A stretch of DNA of 64,000 nt from CAYOWK01 sp964407665 (GTDB lineage: Bacteria; Pseudomonadota; Alphaproteobacteria; Caulobacterales; Hyphomonadaceae). This document shows positions 8,787 through 17,679 of this stretch, in pieces; within the stretch, counting starts at the first letter, position 1, and every line of letters starts with the position of its first letter. Made by a program: the position numbers and the translations under genes. The stretch covers positions 21,298 through 85,297 of the forward strand of contig CAYOWK010000011.1 of the NCBI GenBank assembly GCA_964407665.1. Reading direction: 5' to 3'. The notes beneath the pieces were generated by a model. It searched no databases, was not told where the DNA came from, and saw only the letters and a program-made list of their open reading frames with translations.

Positions 8787-10196
8787 ATGAGCGAAGCCAG
8801 CGAAGCGTTTGACGTTGTCATCATCGGCGCCGGGCCCGGCGGCTACAACTGCGCCATCCGCTGCGGCCAGCTGGGCCTGAAGACCGCCATCATCGAGTCC
8901 CGCGCCACCCTCGGCGGCACCTGCCTCAATGTCGGCTGCATTCCGTCCAAGGCGCTGCTGCACGCCTCGGATCTGTATGAGACGGCCGTCAAGGACTTCG
9001 CCGGCCTGGGCATCGAGGCCTCGGGCCTCAAGGTGAACCTGCCGCAGATGCTGAAGCAGAAGGATGAGGCCGTGACCGGCCTCACGACCGGCGTCGCCTA
9101 CCTCATGAAGAAGAACAAGGTCACCGTCTTCGCCGGCATGGGCCGCATCGACGGTCCCGGCAAGGTTGTGGTCAAGGGCGAGAAGGGCGAGACGGTCCTC
9201 TCGGCCAAGAACATCGTGATCGCCACCGGCTCCGAACCGACCCCGCTGCCGGGCGTCGAGTTCGACGAGGAGCGCATCGTTTCGTCCACCGGCGCGCTGA
9301 CCCTGAAGTCGATCCCGAAGAAGCTGATCCTGATCGGCGCGGGCGTCATCGGCCTGGAGCTCGGTTCGGTCTGGCGCCGCCTCGGCGCGGAAGTCACCGT
9401 CGTCGAATATCTCGACCGCATCCTGCCCGGCGCAGACGGCGAGGTCGCCAAGCAGTCGCAGCGGATCTTCGCCAAGCAGGGCATGGACTTCAAGCTGGGG
9501 ATGAAAGTCACCGGCGTCGAGAAGACCAAGACCAAGCTCAAGCTCACCATGGAGCCCGCCAAGGGCGGCGCGGCTGAAACCATCGAGACCGATGTGGTGC
9601 TGGTGGCCATCGGCCGCCGTCCCTACACCAAGGGCCTCGGCCTCGAGACCGTCGGCGTCACCCCGGACAAGCGCGGCGTGATCGCCAACGAGCACTTCAA
9701 GACCTCGGCTCCGGGCGTCTGGGTGGTCGGCGACGTCACCTCGGGGCCGATGCTGGCCCACAAGGCGGAAGACGAGGGCACGGCCTGCGCCGAGCTGATC
9801 GCCGGCAAGGCTGGGCATGTCGACTACGGCATCATTCCCGGCGTGGTTTACACCAAGCCGGAGATCGCCTGGGTCGGAAAGACCGAGGAAGAGCTCAAGG
9901 AAGCCGGGATCAAGTACAAGGCCGGCAAATTCCCGTTCTCCGCGAATTCCCGCGCCAAGACCAACCACGAGACGGACGGTTTCGTGAAAATCCTGGCCGA
10001 TGCCGAGACCGACCGGATCCTCGGCGCCCATATGGTTGGAGTCAACGTTGGCGAGATGATTGCCGAGATCTGCGTCGCCATGGAGTTCGGGGCGTCATCG
10101 GAAGATATCGCCCGCACCAGCCACGCCCACCCGACGCTTACGGAAGCCGTTCGTCAGGCCTCGATGGCAGTCGAAGGCTGGACCATGCAGATGTGA
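8787..10196 (+). CDS. lpd: Dihydrolipoyl dehydrogenase (E3)
   Basis: 469 residues from ATG 8787 (MSEASEAFDVVIIGAGPGGY), matching the usual family start; an in-frame ATG at 8691 would add 32 residues without homologous character. The FAD-binding GAGPGG motif, redox-active disulfide GGTCLNVGCIPSK (C46 and C51), NAD-binding GAGVIGLELG, second FAD motif VWVVGDVT, and the C-terminal dimerisation domain with the His-Glu pair in HAHPTLTE are all present. It reoxidises dihydrolipoyl groups on OdhB and possibly on other 2-oxoacid dehydrogenase complexes. Placement at the end of the odh cluster supports the role. Confidence 0.97.
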   Translation: MSEASEAFDVVIIGAGPGGYNCAIRCGQLGLKTAIIESRATLGGTCLNVGCIPSKALLHASDLYETAVKDFAGLGIEASGLKVNLPQMLKQKDEAVTGLTTGVAYLMKKNKVTVFAGMGRIDGPGKVVVKGEKGETVLSAKNIVIATGSEPTPLPGVEFDEERIVSSTGALTLKSIPKKLILIGAGVIGLELGSVWRRLGAEVTVVEYLDRILPGADGEVAKQSQRIFAKQGMDFKLGMKVTGVEKTKTKLKLTMEPAKGGAAETIETDVVLVAIGRRPYTKGLGLETVGVTPDKRGVIANEHFKTSAPGVWVVGDVTSGPMLAHKAEDEGTACAELIAGKAGHVDYGIIPGVVYTKPEIAWVGKTEEELKEAGIKYKAGKFPFSANSRAKTNHETDGFVKILADAETDRILGAHMVGVNVGEMIAEICVAMEFGASSEDIARTSHAHPTLTEAVRQASMAVEGWTMQM

Positions 10197-10250
10197 ACCG
10201 GCATGGTCCCTGAAGGTATGGGGACTGCCGATCATGTCTGGAGTGGGTAA

Positions 10251-11159
10251 GTGAGCGTTGCCGATCTGACTGGCGAAGTGGCGCAGGCGCGCGAGGCCGT
10301 TGCGGCCCGGTTGCGGGGGATCGATCCTTCGGACACCCCGGCGCTGCGCAAGGCGTATGACGCCTTCAGCGAGAACGACCCGCTGCCCGAGCTGGCGGCC
10401 AATTCCGATTTCGACCTGGGCGGTGTGAACTGCCTCGGTTTGCTGCCCAAGGACTGCAGCGGCGATCATGTGCTGTTCTGGATCCATGGCGGCGGTTTCA
10501 ATCTGGGCAGCCCAAAGAGCCACAAGGCGATGGCGACCCAGGCGGCGGTTCTTGCGAAATCCTCGACCGTCCTGCCGGACTACAGGCTTGCCCCCGAGCA
10601 CAAGCACCCGGCGGCGCTGGAAGACTGTGTGGCGGCCTACAAGGGGATGCTGGCCGAAGGCGTGAAGCCGGAGAACATCATTCTGGTCGGCGATTCGGCT
10701 GGCGGCGGTCTGGCGGTGATGACGGCGCTGCGGCTGAAGGCCGAGGGCGTGGGACTTCCTTCGGGCATGATGCTGCTGTCCCCCTGGGTCAACTTCGCCA
10801 ACACCGGCTGGAGCTGGGACGCCAAGGCCAAGCGCGATCCGTTCATCACAAAGGCGGGGCTCGACCAGCGGGCCGCCGCGTATCTGGGCGAGATGGCTTC
10901 CATCTCGGCTGACGCCCGAATTCTCGACGCCGACCTGCGCGGCCTGCCGCCGACGTACATCCAGACCGGCGAGGCGGAGGTGCTGCTGTCGGACTCCACC
11001 GTTCTGGCCGAACGCCTTGGCGCTTCGGGCGTACCGGTCACGATGGAGATCTGGCCGGACATGTTCCATGTCTTCCAGGCGCGCTTCAAGATGTTGAGCA
11101 ATGGCCGCCAGGCCATCGAGCGGCTGGGCGGCTGGGCCCGCGCGCACTTCAAACCGTAG
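10251..11159 (+). CDS. Alpha/beta hydrolase, hormone-sensitive-lipase type esterase
   Basis: 302 residues with a GTG start. HGGGF (about residue 80) is the oxyanion-hole motif of the HSL family and GDSAGGG (about 146-152) contains the nucleophile serine. The C-terminal LSDS and PDMFHVFQ segments supply the likely Asp and His of the triad. It probably hydrolyses short-chain carboxylic esters in the cytoplasm; no signal peptide is seen. The substrate cannot be told from sequence. It is 54 bp downstream of lpd and ends 1 bp before the convergent transporter gene. Confidence 0.88.
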   Translation: MSVADLTGEVAQAREAVAARLRGIDPSDTPALRKAYDAFSENDPLPELAANSDFDLGGVNCLGLLPKDCSGDHVLFWIHGGGFNLGSPKSHKAMATQAAVLAKSSTVLPDYRLAPEHKHPAALEDCVAAYKGMLAEGVKPENIILVGDSAGGGLAVMTALRLKAEGVGLPSGMMLLSPWVNFANTGWSWDAKAKRDPFITKAGLDQRAAAYLGEMASISADARILDADLRGLPPTYIQTGEAEVLLSDSTVLAERLGASGVPVTMEIWPDMFHVFQARFKMLSNGRQAIERLGGWARAHFKP

Positions 11160-11160
11160 G

Positions 11161-12141
11161 TCACTCCCGCGTCTCCGAATGCCCTGCCGCCGGCGTTGCG
11201 GCGGCTACCTTCACCGTTTTCGACTTGCCGGACCGCGCCAGCAGCCAGACGCCGGCGAGCGTCAGCAGCAGCGAGGCAAGGTGGGGCCAGCCGAAGGGTT
11301 CGTTGAGGATCGCCACAGCCGCCCAGGCCGCCACCACGGGCCCGACGCCGCCGATGGCGCTCATCGGCCCGGGGCCGATGCGCCGTATCGCTTCGGCGAT
11401 CATGAAGCTCGGGATCACCGTGCAGAATATCGCCATGAAGACGCACAGCCAGAGGCCTGTCGTGGTCACCGCCGGCATGGGGCTAGCGGCCATTTCGATG
11501 CCGCTCTGGACGAGGAAGACGATGGCGGCGGCGCTCATGCCAAACGACGTGAACAGGCCGGGCCCCATGCTGGAGATGAGAGGCCGTGAGGCGGTGACGT
11601 AGACCGCGTAGATGACGGCGCCGACAAAGATCAACAGCGCGCCCCACGCGGCCTGCGGCCCGAAATGGCTGAGTTCGGCGCCGAACAGGATCAGCACACC
11701 CGCATAAGCGAGGCCGAGCGCAATCATGTGGTTGCGGGTCACCTTCTCCTTCAGGAAGATGAAGGCGAGGACGGCCACCATGGTCGGGTAGATGTAAAGG
11801 ATCAGCCGTTCGAGCTGCGCCGAGACATACTGTAGCCCGAGGAAGTTCAGGTATGACGAGACGTAGTAGCTGAGCAGGCCGAGGCCCGCCGCCATCGCAT
11901 ACTGCTTCGCGGTCGGCCGGATATCGTTGCGGAAGAAGACGATGAAGCCGACGATCAGGTAGATCGGCAGCGAGAACGCCATGCGCAGCGTCAGCAGTTG
12001 CGAGACGCCGATGCCCTCGGCGAAGGCCAGCTTGATGACCACGCCCTTGCTCGAGAAAAGGGCGGCGCCGGAGAGCGCCAGACCCACGCCGATTGCGCGA
12101 TTGCGGGCGTCTGCGTCATGCGTGGCTGTCGCCGTGGACAT
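11161..12141 (-). CDS. EamA/DMT-family transporter
   Basis: 326 residues with about ten hydrophobic segments arranged as two repeats of five. The N-terminal repeat begins with the typical GVGLALSGAALFSSKGVVIKL, and the second holds the GPVVAAWAAVAILNEPFGW motif characteristic of EamA domains. This family exports metabolites or amino acids with proton coupling; the substrate is unknown. The gene stands alone and converges with the esterase gene. Confidence 0.88.
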   Translation of the reverse strand: MSTATATHDADARNRAIGVGLALSGAALFSSKGVVIKLAFAEGIGVSQLLTLRMAFSLPIYLIVGFIVFFRNDIRPTAKQYAMAAGLGLLSYYVSSYLNFLGLQYVSAQLERLILYIYPTMVAVLAFIFLKEKVTRNHMIALGLAYAGVLILFGAELSHFGPQAAWGALLIFVGAVIYAVYVTASRPLISSMGPGLFTSFGMSAAAIVFLVQSGIEMAASPMPAVTTTGLWLCVFMAIFCTVIPSFMIAEAIRRIGPGPMSAIGGVGPVVAAWAAVAILNEPFGWPHLASLLLTLAGVWLLARSGKSKTVKVAAATPAAGHSETRE

Positions 12142-12434
12142 GGTCGTGTCTCCGCCCCGTCAGGATCTTGTGATGCGGAAAACGGGGCTGACGGGGCGCC
12201 GGCGCTTCCGCGGCCGGCGCTTGCTGCTCACGCGCAGCGCGCCGGCTCCTGCCCGATAAGGGCAAGCCAGGCGGCAATTCGCTTGAGGGTCAGCGTGGTC
12301 ATAAGGGGCGCGATAGTCCCGTTCCGCGTTCAGCGCAATTGTCGCCGGGTTCATGTTTCAGATTTCCATGCAGGTGTGATCGCAGCGCCGTGCGGGCGTG
12401 CGTTGAAGGATGGCTGACGGCGCCGACCGGCTGG

Positions 12435-13382
12435 TCATCCCGGGTTGAGGCGAAGGGGCGGCGGGGGCGGCATGCCGCCGGGCAGCTCGTACGCCGTGTC
12501 GATCAGGACGTCGCGGGCGATCCGGGCGTCGAGCCGGGCGCCTTCGCGCTCCGTGCCCGGCATGACGGGCTGGCAGACGAGCGCGTAGCGGCCTGCCTGA
12601 TCGGCGCTCGCATAGCGGCGGGCCAGCCTGTCGATGAAGGGCTGGGGCGCCGCCGCGATGCGGTGGAGGATCTCCAGGTGGGCCGCGAGGGAGAGGTCGG
12701 GTTCAGCGCCGGCTGCGTGGGCCCCCGAAGCGCCAGGCAGCGCCCAGTGCGCCTCGAAGGCGGGCGCTGCATCGGGCATGACCGGCCAGTTCATCGGCGT
12801 GGCGCCGCCGAAGCGGCCGGAGAAGGCTTTTGGCGGCGGTGGGGGAGGCGGCGCGGGCTTGCGCCGGACCATCGCCGGTAGCGGATCGTCCAGCAGGACC
12901 ACGAACGGGCGGACAGCGGCGTGCAGCCTCGGGCGCGGACGCCGGCGCGGGGCCATGCCGTCCGGCGCGCTCCAGCAGAAGCCGATGCGCCAGGCTGACG
13001 GGTCCGTGGGGGAGGGAGGCCGGGTCTCTGAAGGCTGGGTGGAGGGCTGCGGCCCTCGCGCCTGCGAGGAGCTCCGGCTGTCCGCGCTGGCGGATGAGGG
13101 CCGGAGCGTCTGCGCAAGCCGGATGGCGGCTTCGAGGACGAGGCAGCGGACCAGCCGTTCGACCTGCTGCAGCATGGCGCGGATCTGGGTGCGGCGGTGG
13201 CGCGTGAGGATGCGGGCGGCCAGCCTGGCGGGCTCGCCTGCAAGCGCCGCCAGCTGGCGCAGCCAGTAGCCGATCCCCGGCCACAGCTTTGCAGCACGCG
13301 GGCCGGCGTCAGCCGGGGCGTTGGGTCTGGACCAGTGTATCGGCCCGTATGCTGGCCGGGCCGCAGGACGTTCGTGTGTCAT
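12435..13382 (-). CDS. Proline/arginine-rich hypothetical protein
   Basis: 315 residues with no signal peptide. The N-terminal half is Arg/Ala-rich with the segment RIGFCWSAPDG; a poly-Pro stretch (about 196-204) is followed by an acidic/Ala-rich C-terminal half that contains HLEILHRIAAAPQPFIDRLA and ARLDARIARDVLIDTAYELP, which look like real helices. The middle is probably disordered. No family recognised. An overlapping minus-strand frame is also open, as GC bias would produce; this frame was chosen because of its helical C-terminus. Confidence 0.5.
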   Translation of the reverse strand: MTHERPAARPAYGPIHWSRPNAPADAGPRAAKLWPGIGYWLRQLAALAGEPARLAARILTRHRRTQIRAMLQQVERLVRCLVLEAAIRLAQTLRPSSASADSRSSSQARGPQPSTQPSETRPPSPTDPSAWRIGFCWSAPDGMAPRRRPRPRLHAAVRPFVVLLDDPLPAMVRRKPAPPPPPPPKAFSGRFGGATPMNWPVMPDAAPAFEAHWALPGASGAHAAGAEPDLSLAAHLEILHRIAAAPQPFIDRLARRYASADQAGRYALVCQPVMPGTEREGARLDARIARDVLIDTAYELPGGMPPPPPLRLNPG

Positions 13383-13474
13383 GCGCCGGACACTGGCGCA
13401 GGTCGGTACCCGGTCGGATTGGCGGGGGTGAGGCCAGCAGAAATGGGGGCGTGGTTCCGCTGCCGTGCCTCACG

Positions 13475-13623
13475 CTGTCATTCCGGAAGCCGCGCAGCGG
13501 CTATCCTGAATCCAGACTCGTTGGTGACGCAGAGGGTTTCTGGATTCCGGGTCGGCGGACCCTCACCCTGAGGAGCCGCCGCAAGGCGGCGTCTCGAAGG
13601 GCGGTCCTTGCCCGGAATGACAG
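13475..13623. repeat. 149-bp interspersed element with 12-bp terminal inverted repeats
   Basis: Begins CTGTCATTCCGG and ends with its exact reverse complement CCGGAATGACAG. Nested inside are a second inverted pair (CTGAATCCAG / CTGGATTCCGG) and a short hairpin GCCGCCGCAAGGCGGC. It lies between genes and contains no open frame. The ends resemble the widely dispersed TGTCATTCCGG family of intergenic repeats of alphaproteobacteria, and the shape is that of a MITE or folded REP-like element. No target-site duplication was verified. Confidence 0.7.
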
Positions 13624-13653
13624 CAGGTGAGGACCCGGCCTGGGGGCCTTGGC

Positions 13654-14532
13654 CTACGCCCCGGAAGCCACCTTGTCCTGCGTCTTGGTATCGAAGTCTG
13701 AGGCGTCGTGGCGTTCGTGGAGCTGGCTGGCGGGGTCGCCGAAGGTGCGGTTGACCATGCGGCCGCGCTTCACGGCCGGGCGGGCGGCGATCTCGTTGCT
13801 CCAGCGGATGACGTTTGTGTAGTCGTGGACGGACAGGAACTCGCCCGCGCTGTAGAGGACGCCCTTCACCAGAGCGCCGTACCAGGGCCAGGTGCAGATG
13901 TCGGCTATGGTGTAGGCGTCGCCGGCGAGGAAGGCGTTGTCCGCGAGCCGGCGGTCGAGCACGTCGAGCTGGCGCTTCACCTCCATCGCATAGCGGTCGA
14001 TCGGGTATTCCATCTTCGTGGGGGCGTAGGCGTAGAAGTGGCCGAAGCCGCCGCCGAGGAACGCCGCCGCGCCCTGGATCCAGAACAGCCAGTTCAGAGC
14101 CTCGGTGCGGGCGGCGGGGTCGCGCGGCAGGAAGGCGCTGTCGAACTTCTCCGCAAGGTAGAGAAGGATCGCGCCGGATTCGAACACGCGCGTCGGCGGC
14201 GACGTGCTGTGATCGACCAGCGCCGGGATCTTCGAGTTGGGGTTGGCGGCGACAAAGCCGGAGGAGAATTGCTGGCCCTTGCTGATGTCGATCAGCCAGG
14301 CGTCGTACTCGGCGCCAGAATGGCCGAGCGCCAGAAGCTCCTCCAGCATCACCGTGACCTTCACGCCGTTCGGCGTACCGAGCGAATAGAGCTGGAGCGG
14401 ATGCTTGCCGACGGACAGGTCCTTGTCGTGCGTCGGACCGGCGATGGGCCGGTTGATGGTCGCGAAGCGTCCGCCGCTCTCCTTGTTCCAGGTCCAGACT
14501 GTCGGGGGCGTCCAGGCGGTCGGTTCGGTCAT
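13654..14532 (-). CDS. yghU: Glutathione-dependent disulfide-bond oxidoreductase (YghU type GST)
   Basis: 292 residues, close to the 288 of E. coli YghU. The N-terminal segment TWNKESGGRFATINRPIAGP is diagnostic of the Nu-class GSTs, followed by the thioredoxin-like domain (HPLQLYSLGTPNGVKV, NPNSKIPALVD, FESGAILLYLAEKF) and the helical C-terminal domain with AGDAYTIADICTWPW. These cytoplasmic enzymes reduce disulfides with two bound glutathiones. It stands alone beside the repeat element. Confidence 0.9.
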   Translation of the reverse strand: MTEPTAWTPPTVWTWNKESGGRFATINRPIAGPTHDKDLSVGKHPLQLYSLGTPNGVKVTVMLEELLALGHSGAEYDAWLIDISKGQQFSSGFVAANPNSKIPALVDHSTSPPTRVFESGAILLYLAEKFDSAFLPRDPAARTEALNWLFWIQGAAAFLGGGFGHFYAYAPTKMEYPIDRYAMEVKRQLDVLDRRLADNAFLAGDAYTIADICTWPWYGALVKGVLYSAGEFLSVHDYTNVIRWSNEIAARPAVKRGRMVNRTFGDPASQLHERHDASDFDTKTQDKVASGA

Positions 14533-14616
14533 GGAGGCAAGGCTTTCGCGGGTTGAAGGGCGGGGGCCGCGCGGGGCACGGCGGTGTGGGTCATATAGGG
14601 CGGACGGACACGGACG

Positions 14617-15999
14617 TCAGCCCAGCGCAATCGCGGGAGGCGCGACCGGCTCCGCGATCATCCCGGCAAAGGCGATGGTGGTGCGGTCTTCGAGGTGCGG
14701 GCCGATGATCTGGACCGACAGGGGCAGGCCGTCCTTGGACAGACCCATCGGGGCGGCGGTCGAGGGCAGGTTGCCGACCGTCGCCATCGAGGCCCAGGCC
14801 AGCTGGGCGCCGTAGGGCGTCGCCTCGCCGTCTATGGTCAGGCGCCGCTTGCGCCAGTCGGGCTCGTCCGTGTGCGGGAAGGCGGGCGTGGAGAAGGCCG
14901 GGGCGACCACCACGTCGAAGTGCCGGAAGAAATCCGTCCACTGCAGGCGGATGCGGTGCTGGTCGTCGAACAGGTCGAGCAGGTCGTGCGCGGTCAGCGG
15001 CTCGCGGCCGCCCGCCGGCGCCCGGCGCGTGGTGATGGTGTGGAGCATGCGCTGGTAGGTGCGCCACTGCAGATGGATGTCGGGCATCAGGTTGGACGAG
15101 CGGGCGACCAGCGCGCCTTCGCGCGTCAGCCGTGCGGCGAGCGTCTCCATGACGTCGAGGATCTGGACATCGATGCGGGCGGCGGGGTGATGATCGAGGA
15201 TCAGCACGCGATGGCTGGCGAGGCTGGCGTGGCGCGGGGCCGGCAGGTCGACGCGGTTGGCGGGGGAGAGATCGTCCGGGCCCGCCGTGACCTGCAGCAG
15301 CAGGTCGAGGTCGGCGGCGGTGCGGGCGAGCGGGCCGACGACGGACAGCGGCGATGGGGCGCCGGGGTGGCCGCCCATCGCGTGGCCCCGGGTTGTCACG
15401 AGGTTCCACGACGTCTTGTGGCCGAACACGCCGCAGAAGGCCGCCGGTACGCGGATCGATCCACCGATGTCCGAGCCGAACTCCCCGGCGGAGAAGCCCA
15501 TGGCGATGGCGGCTGCTGCGCCGCCTGACGAGCCGCCGGGCGAGCGCGAGAGATCGTAGGGGTTGTTGGTGCGGCCGTAGATCGGGTTGCCGGACTGCCA
15601 GTCGGCGAGGACGGGCGGCACGTTGGTCTTGCCGAGCACCACGGCGCCTGCAGCCTTCAGGCGCTGGACGACGAGCGCGTCAGCGGCGGCGCGATGGTCG
15701 TGGTGCTCCTCCATGCCCCAGGTGGTGGGCCAGCCCTTGAGGTCGAAGCTCTCCTTGACGGTGACCGGCACGCCGAGCAGGGGGCGGGCGTCGCCCCTGG
15801 CCAGCGCCACATCGGCGTGAGCGGCGTCGATGCGCGCATGGGCGAAGTCGCGGACGATGACGGCGTTGACGGGGCCGTCGAGCCGCTCGATGCGGTCGAT
15901 GAAGGCCTCGGTGAGCTCGGCGGCGCTGAACGCCTTCGCCTTCAGCTGTGCTGCGAGGTCGACGGCGCTGGAGCGCCAGAAGTCCTGGGGAACCGGCAT
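14617..15999 (-). CDS. Amidase (amidase-signature family)
   Basis: 460 residues. The Ser-cisSer-Lys triad is visible: catalytic lysine in VTVKESFDLKGWPTTWG, cis-serine in RSPGGSSGGAAAAIAMG, nucleophile serine in GSDIGGSIRVPAAFCGVFG. It hydrolyses carboxamides to acids plus ammonia in the cytoplasm. It does not carry features that would make it GatA (no gatB/gatC nearby), so a catabolic amidase is likelier; the substrate is unknown. Confidence 0.9.
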   Translation of the reverse strand: MPVPQDFWRSSAVDLAAQLKAKAFSAAELTEAFIDRIERLDGPVNAVIVRDFAHARIDAAHADVALARGDARPLLGVPVTVKESFDLKGWPTTWGMEEHHDHRAAADALVVQRLKAAGAVVLGKTNVPPVLADWQSGNPIYGRTNNPYDLSRSPGGSSGGAAAAIAMGFSAGEFGSDIGGSIRVPAAFCGVFGHKTSWNLVTTRGHAMGGHPGAPSPLSVVGPLARTAADLDLLLQVTAGPDDLSPANRVDLPAPRHASLASHRVLILDHHPAARIDVQILDVMETLAARLTREGALVARSSNLMPDIHLQWRTYQRMLHTITTRRAPAGGREPLTAHDLLDLFDDQHRIRLQWTDFFRHFDVVVAPAFSTPAFPHTDEPDWRKRRLTIDGEATPYGAQLAWASMATVGNLPSTAAPMGLSKDGLPLSVQIIGPHLEDRTTIAFAGMIAEPVAPPAIALG

Positions 16000-16188
16000 G
16001 GGCGTTTCTCTTTCCCTTGGGCGGCTCTGCGTCCGCTGTCACCGGCAAATCATGCGCGCGGACGGCGCCGGTGTGAATAGGGAAAGCTGGAAGAAGACCG
16101 GGGTCGGGCTTGCGCGTTGGTGTGGGGTCAGACCGGCGACAGCGACTATGGTATTGTCGCCCGTCTCGACCTGGGCTCCAAGACACCA

Positions 16189-16584
16189 ATGTACATCCGG
16201 TTCGTAACAGCATGTGTGCACAAGGACACCGGCGTGCGCGCTGGCGTCTTCACTGCTGCGTACCAGCTCGCTGCTGACAAGACTGTCGCCGCCTACGATA
16301 TCGAGGAAGTTGAGGCAGGCCTGGCCTGGTTCCGGGCGAACCTTCCGATACCGGATCGGTTCAACCGATCGACATCGAAGGGGTTCAACGAACGCGCGAC
16401 GAAAGGCATTGCCTGGTTCAAGCCGTCTGCACGTGAGGCCCTGGCAAGAATTCGCGAGTTGATCGAAGTTCTGCAGCGCAACGGTATCGGCGTCGAGATG
16501 ATCACGACCAACCGGCCCGGCTATGTGGTGTATGAGGACGACTTCCAGATCGTCGCCGAGCCATTTCGCGACACGCGGGTGTAA
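16189..16584 (+). CDS. Conserved hypothetical protein of about 130 residues
   Basis: 131 residues from ATG 16189. The frame is open further upstream, but the extension has only TTG or GTG starts, while MYIRFVTACVHKDTGVRAGVF matches the usual start of this little-studied family. Landmarks are a short beta start, the AYQLAADKTVAAYDIEEVEAGLAWFRANLPIP helix region, GIAWFKPSAREALARIRELIEVL, and the closing NRPGYVVYEDDFQIVAEPF. No catalytic motif is evident and no signal peptide. It sits alone between the amidase and xerC genes. Function unknown. Confidence 0.75.
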   Translation: MYIRFVTACVHKDTGVRAGVFTAAYQLAADKTVAAYDIEEVEAGLAWFRANLPIPDRFNRSTSKGFNERATKGIAWFKPSAREALARIRELIEVLQRNGIGVEMITTNRPGYVVYEDDFQIVAEPFRDTRV

Positions 16585-16596
16585 GCCTTGGGGGCC

Positions 16597-17544
16597 TCAA
16601 GCCCTCGGGTGGGCCTGGCGGTGGACGTCCATCAGGCGGGCGGCGTCGACGCCGGTGTAGATCTGGGTGGTGGAGAGGCTGGCGTGGCCCAGCAGCGCCT
16701 GGATGGAGCGCAGGTCGCCTCCATTGGCGAGCAGGTGCGTGGCGAACGAGTGACGCAGGGCGTGCGGCGTGGCGGTTTCCGGCAGGCCCAGCTGGCGGCG
16801 CATCCGCTCCATCAGGCGCTGGACGATGCGCGGCGACAGCGGTCCGCCGCGTGCGCCCCGGAAGATCGGCTCGTCGGGGGACGTGCGGGCGTTGATGGGC
16901 CAGGGCGAGAGTTTGGCGGCGGCGTCGACGGCTTCGCGCACGGGCTTGATGAGGGGCACGATGCGGATCTTCTTTCCCTTGCCCAGCACGCGCAGCGTGG
17001 GCGGCGCGGGCACGTCGCGGGCGGTCAGGGCCAGCGCCTCGGAGATACGCAGGCCCGCCCCGTAGAGCAGCGACAGCACGGCGACATCGCGCGCAAGGAT
17101 CCACTCGGGCGTCTCGGCGCCGTAGTCGCCCTCTCCGGCGGCATCCAGCGTCTCTGCAGCGAGTTCGGCGGTGAGCGGGCGGGGCAGGCGCTGCGGCCTT
17201 CGCGGCGTCTCGAACATCATCGCGCGGGCGTTGGGCGCATCCATCTGGCGGTCGAGGAAGCGGAAGAAGGCGCGCAGGCTGGAGGCGGCGCGGGCGCGCG
17301 AGGAGGCTGCCAGATCGTCGATGTTGCGGCGGCGGGCGAGCCAGGCGACGACGTCGTGGCGGGAGAGCTTTTCCAGCCGCGCGACCGTCGGCTCCTCGCC
17401 ATGGTGCTCGCGCAGGAAGCCGAGGAAGTTGGCGACGTCGCGGGTGTAGGCCTCCACCGTCTTGGGGCTGGAGCGGCGCTCGGCCTCCAGCCAGCGGGTG
17501 AAGTCTGCGAGGGCGTCGCTTGCGGTGATCGTGGCGAGTTGCAT
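16597..17544 (-). CDS. xerC: Site-specific tyrosine recombinase XerC
   Basis: 315 residues. The N-terminal SAM-like domain (DFTRWLEAERRSSPKTVEAY) is followed by the catalytic domain with all active residues: Arg in LLYGAGLRISEALAL, Lys in GKGKKIRIVPL, HxxR in HALRHSFATHL, His in LLGHASLSTTQIYT and the nucleophile Tyr in the last motif. XerC with XerD resolves chromosome dimers at dif during division. No phage genes are nearby, which favours the housekeeping recombinase over a phage integrase. Confidence 0.92.
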   Translation of the reverse strand: MQLATITASDALADFTRWLEAERRSSPKTVEAYTRDVANFLGFLREHHGEEPTVARLEKLSRHDVVAWLARRRNIDDLAASSRARAASSLRAFFRFLDRQMDAPNARAMMFETPRRPQRLPRPLTAELAAETLDAAGEGDYGAETPEWILARDVAVLSLLYGAGLRISEALALTARDVPAPPTLRVLGKGKKIRIVPLIKPVREAVDAAAKLSPWPINARTSPDEPIFRGARGGPLSPRIVQRLMERMRRQLGLPETATPHALRHSFATHLLANGGDLRSIQALLGHASLSTTQIYTGVDAARLMDVHRQAHPRA

Positions 17545-17679
17545 GGCTGTGAAACTGGCGCGGGCGGGTTAAGGCAGGCTGAAGCCATCGTCGCCTGTGG
17601 CTCCCTCGACGTGAGATGACGGGCGTCATACCTGTAGATGCAGAGTTCCGGACTCCGCCACATATCCAAGGATTTCCCC

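Noticed and set aside
3074..8824. 1916-codon open frame on the minus strand across odhA and odhB
   Set aside because: Fully antisense to two well-conserved enzymes. The reading is Arg/Gly/His/Asp-rich low-complexity sequence; such frames come from strong GC preference at third codon positions of the sense genes.
12435..13297. Several overlapping open frames on both strands in the Pro/Arg-rich gene
   Set aside because: Only one frame (12435-13382, minus) has a plausible helical C-terminal domain; the others are repeats of GC-biased low-complexity sequence.
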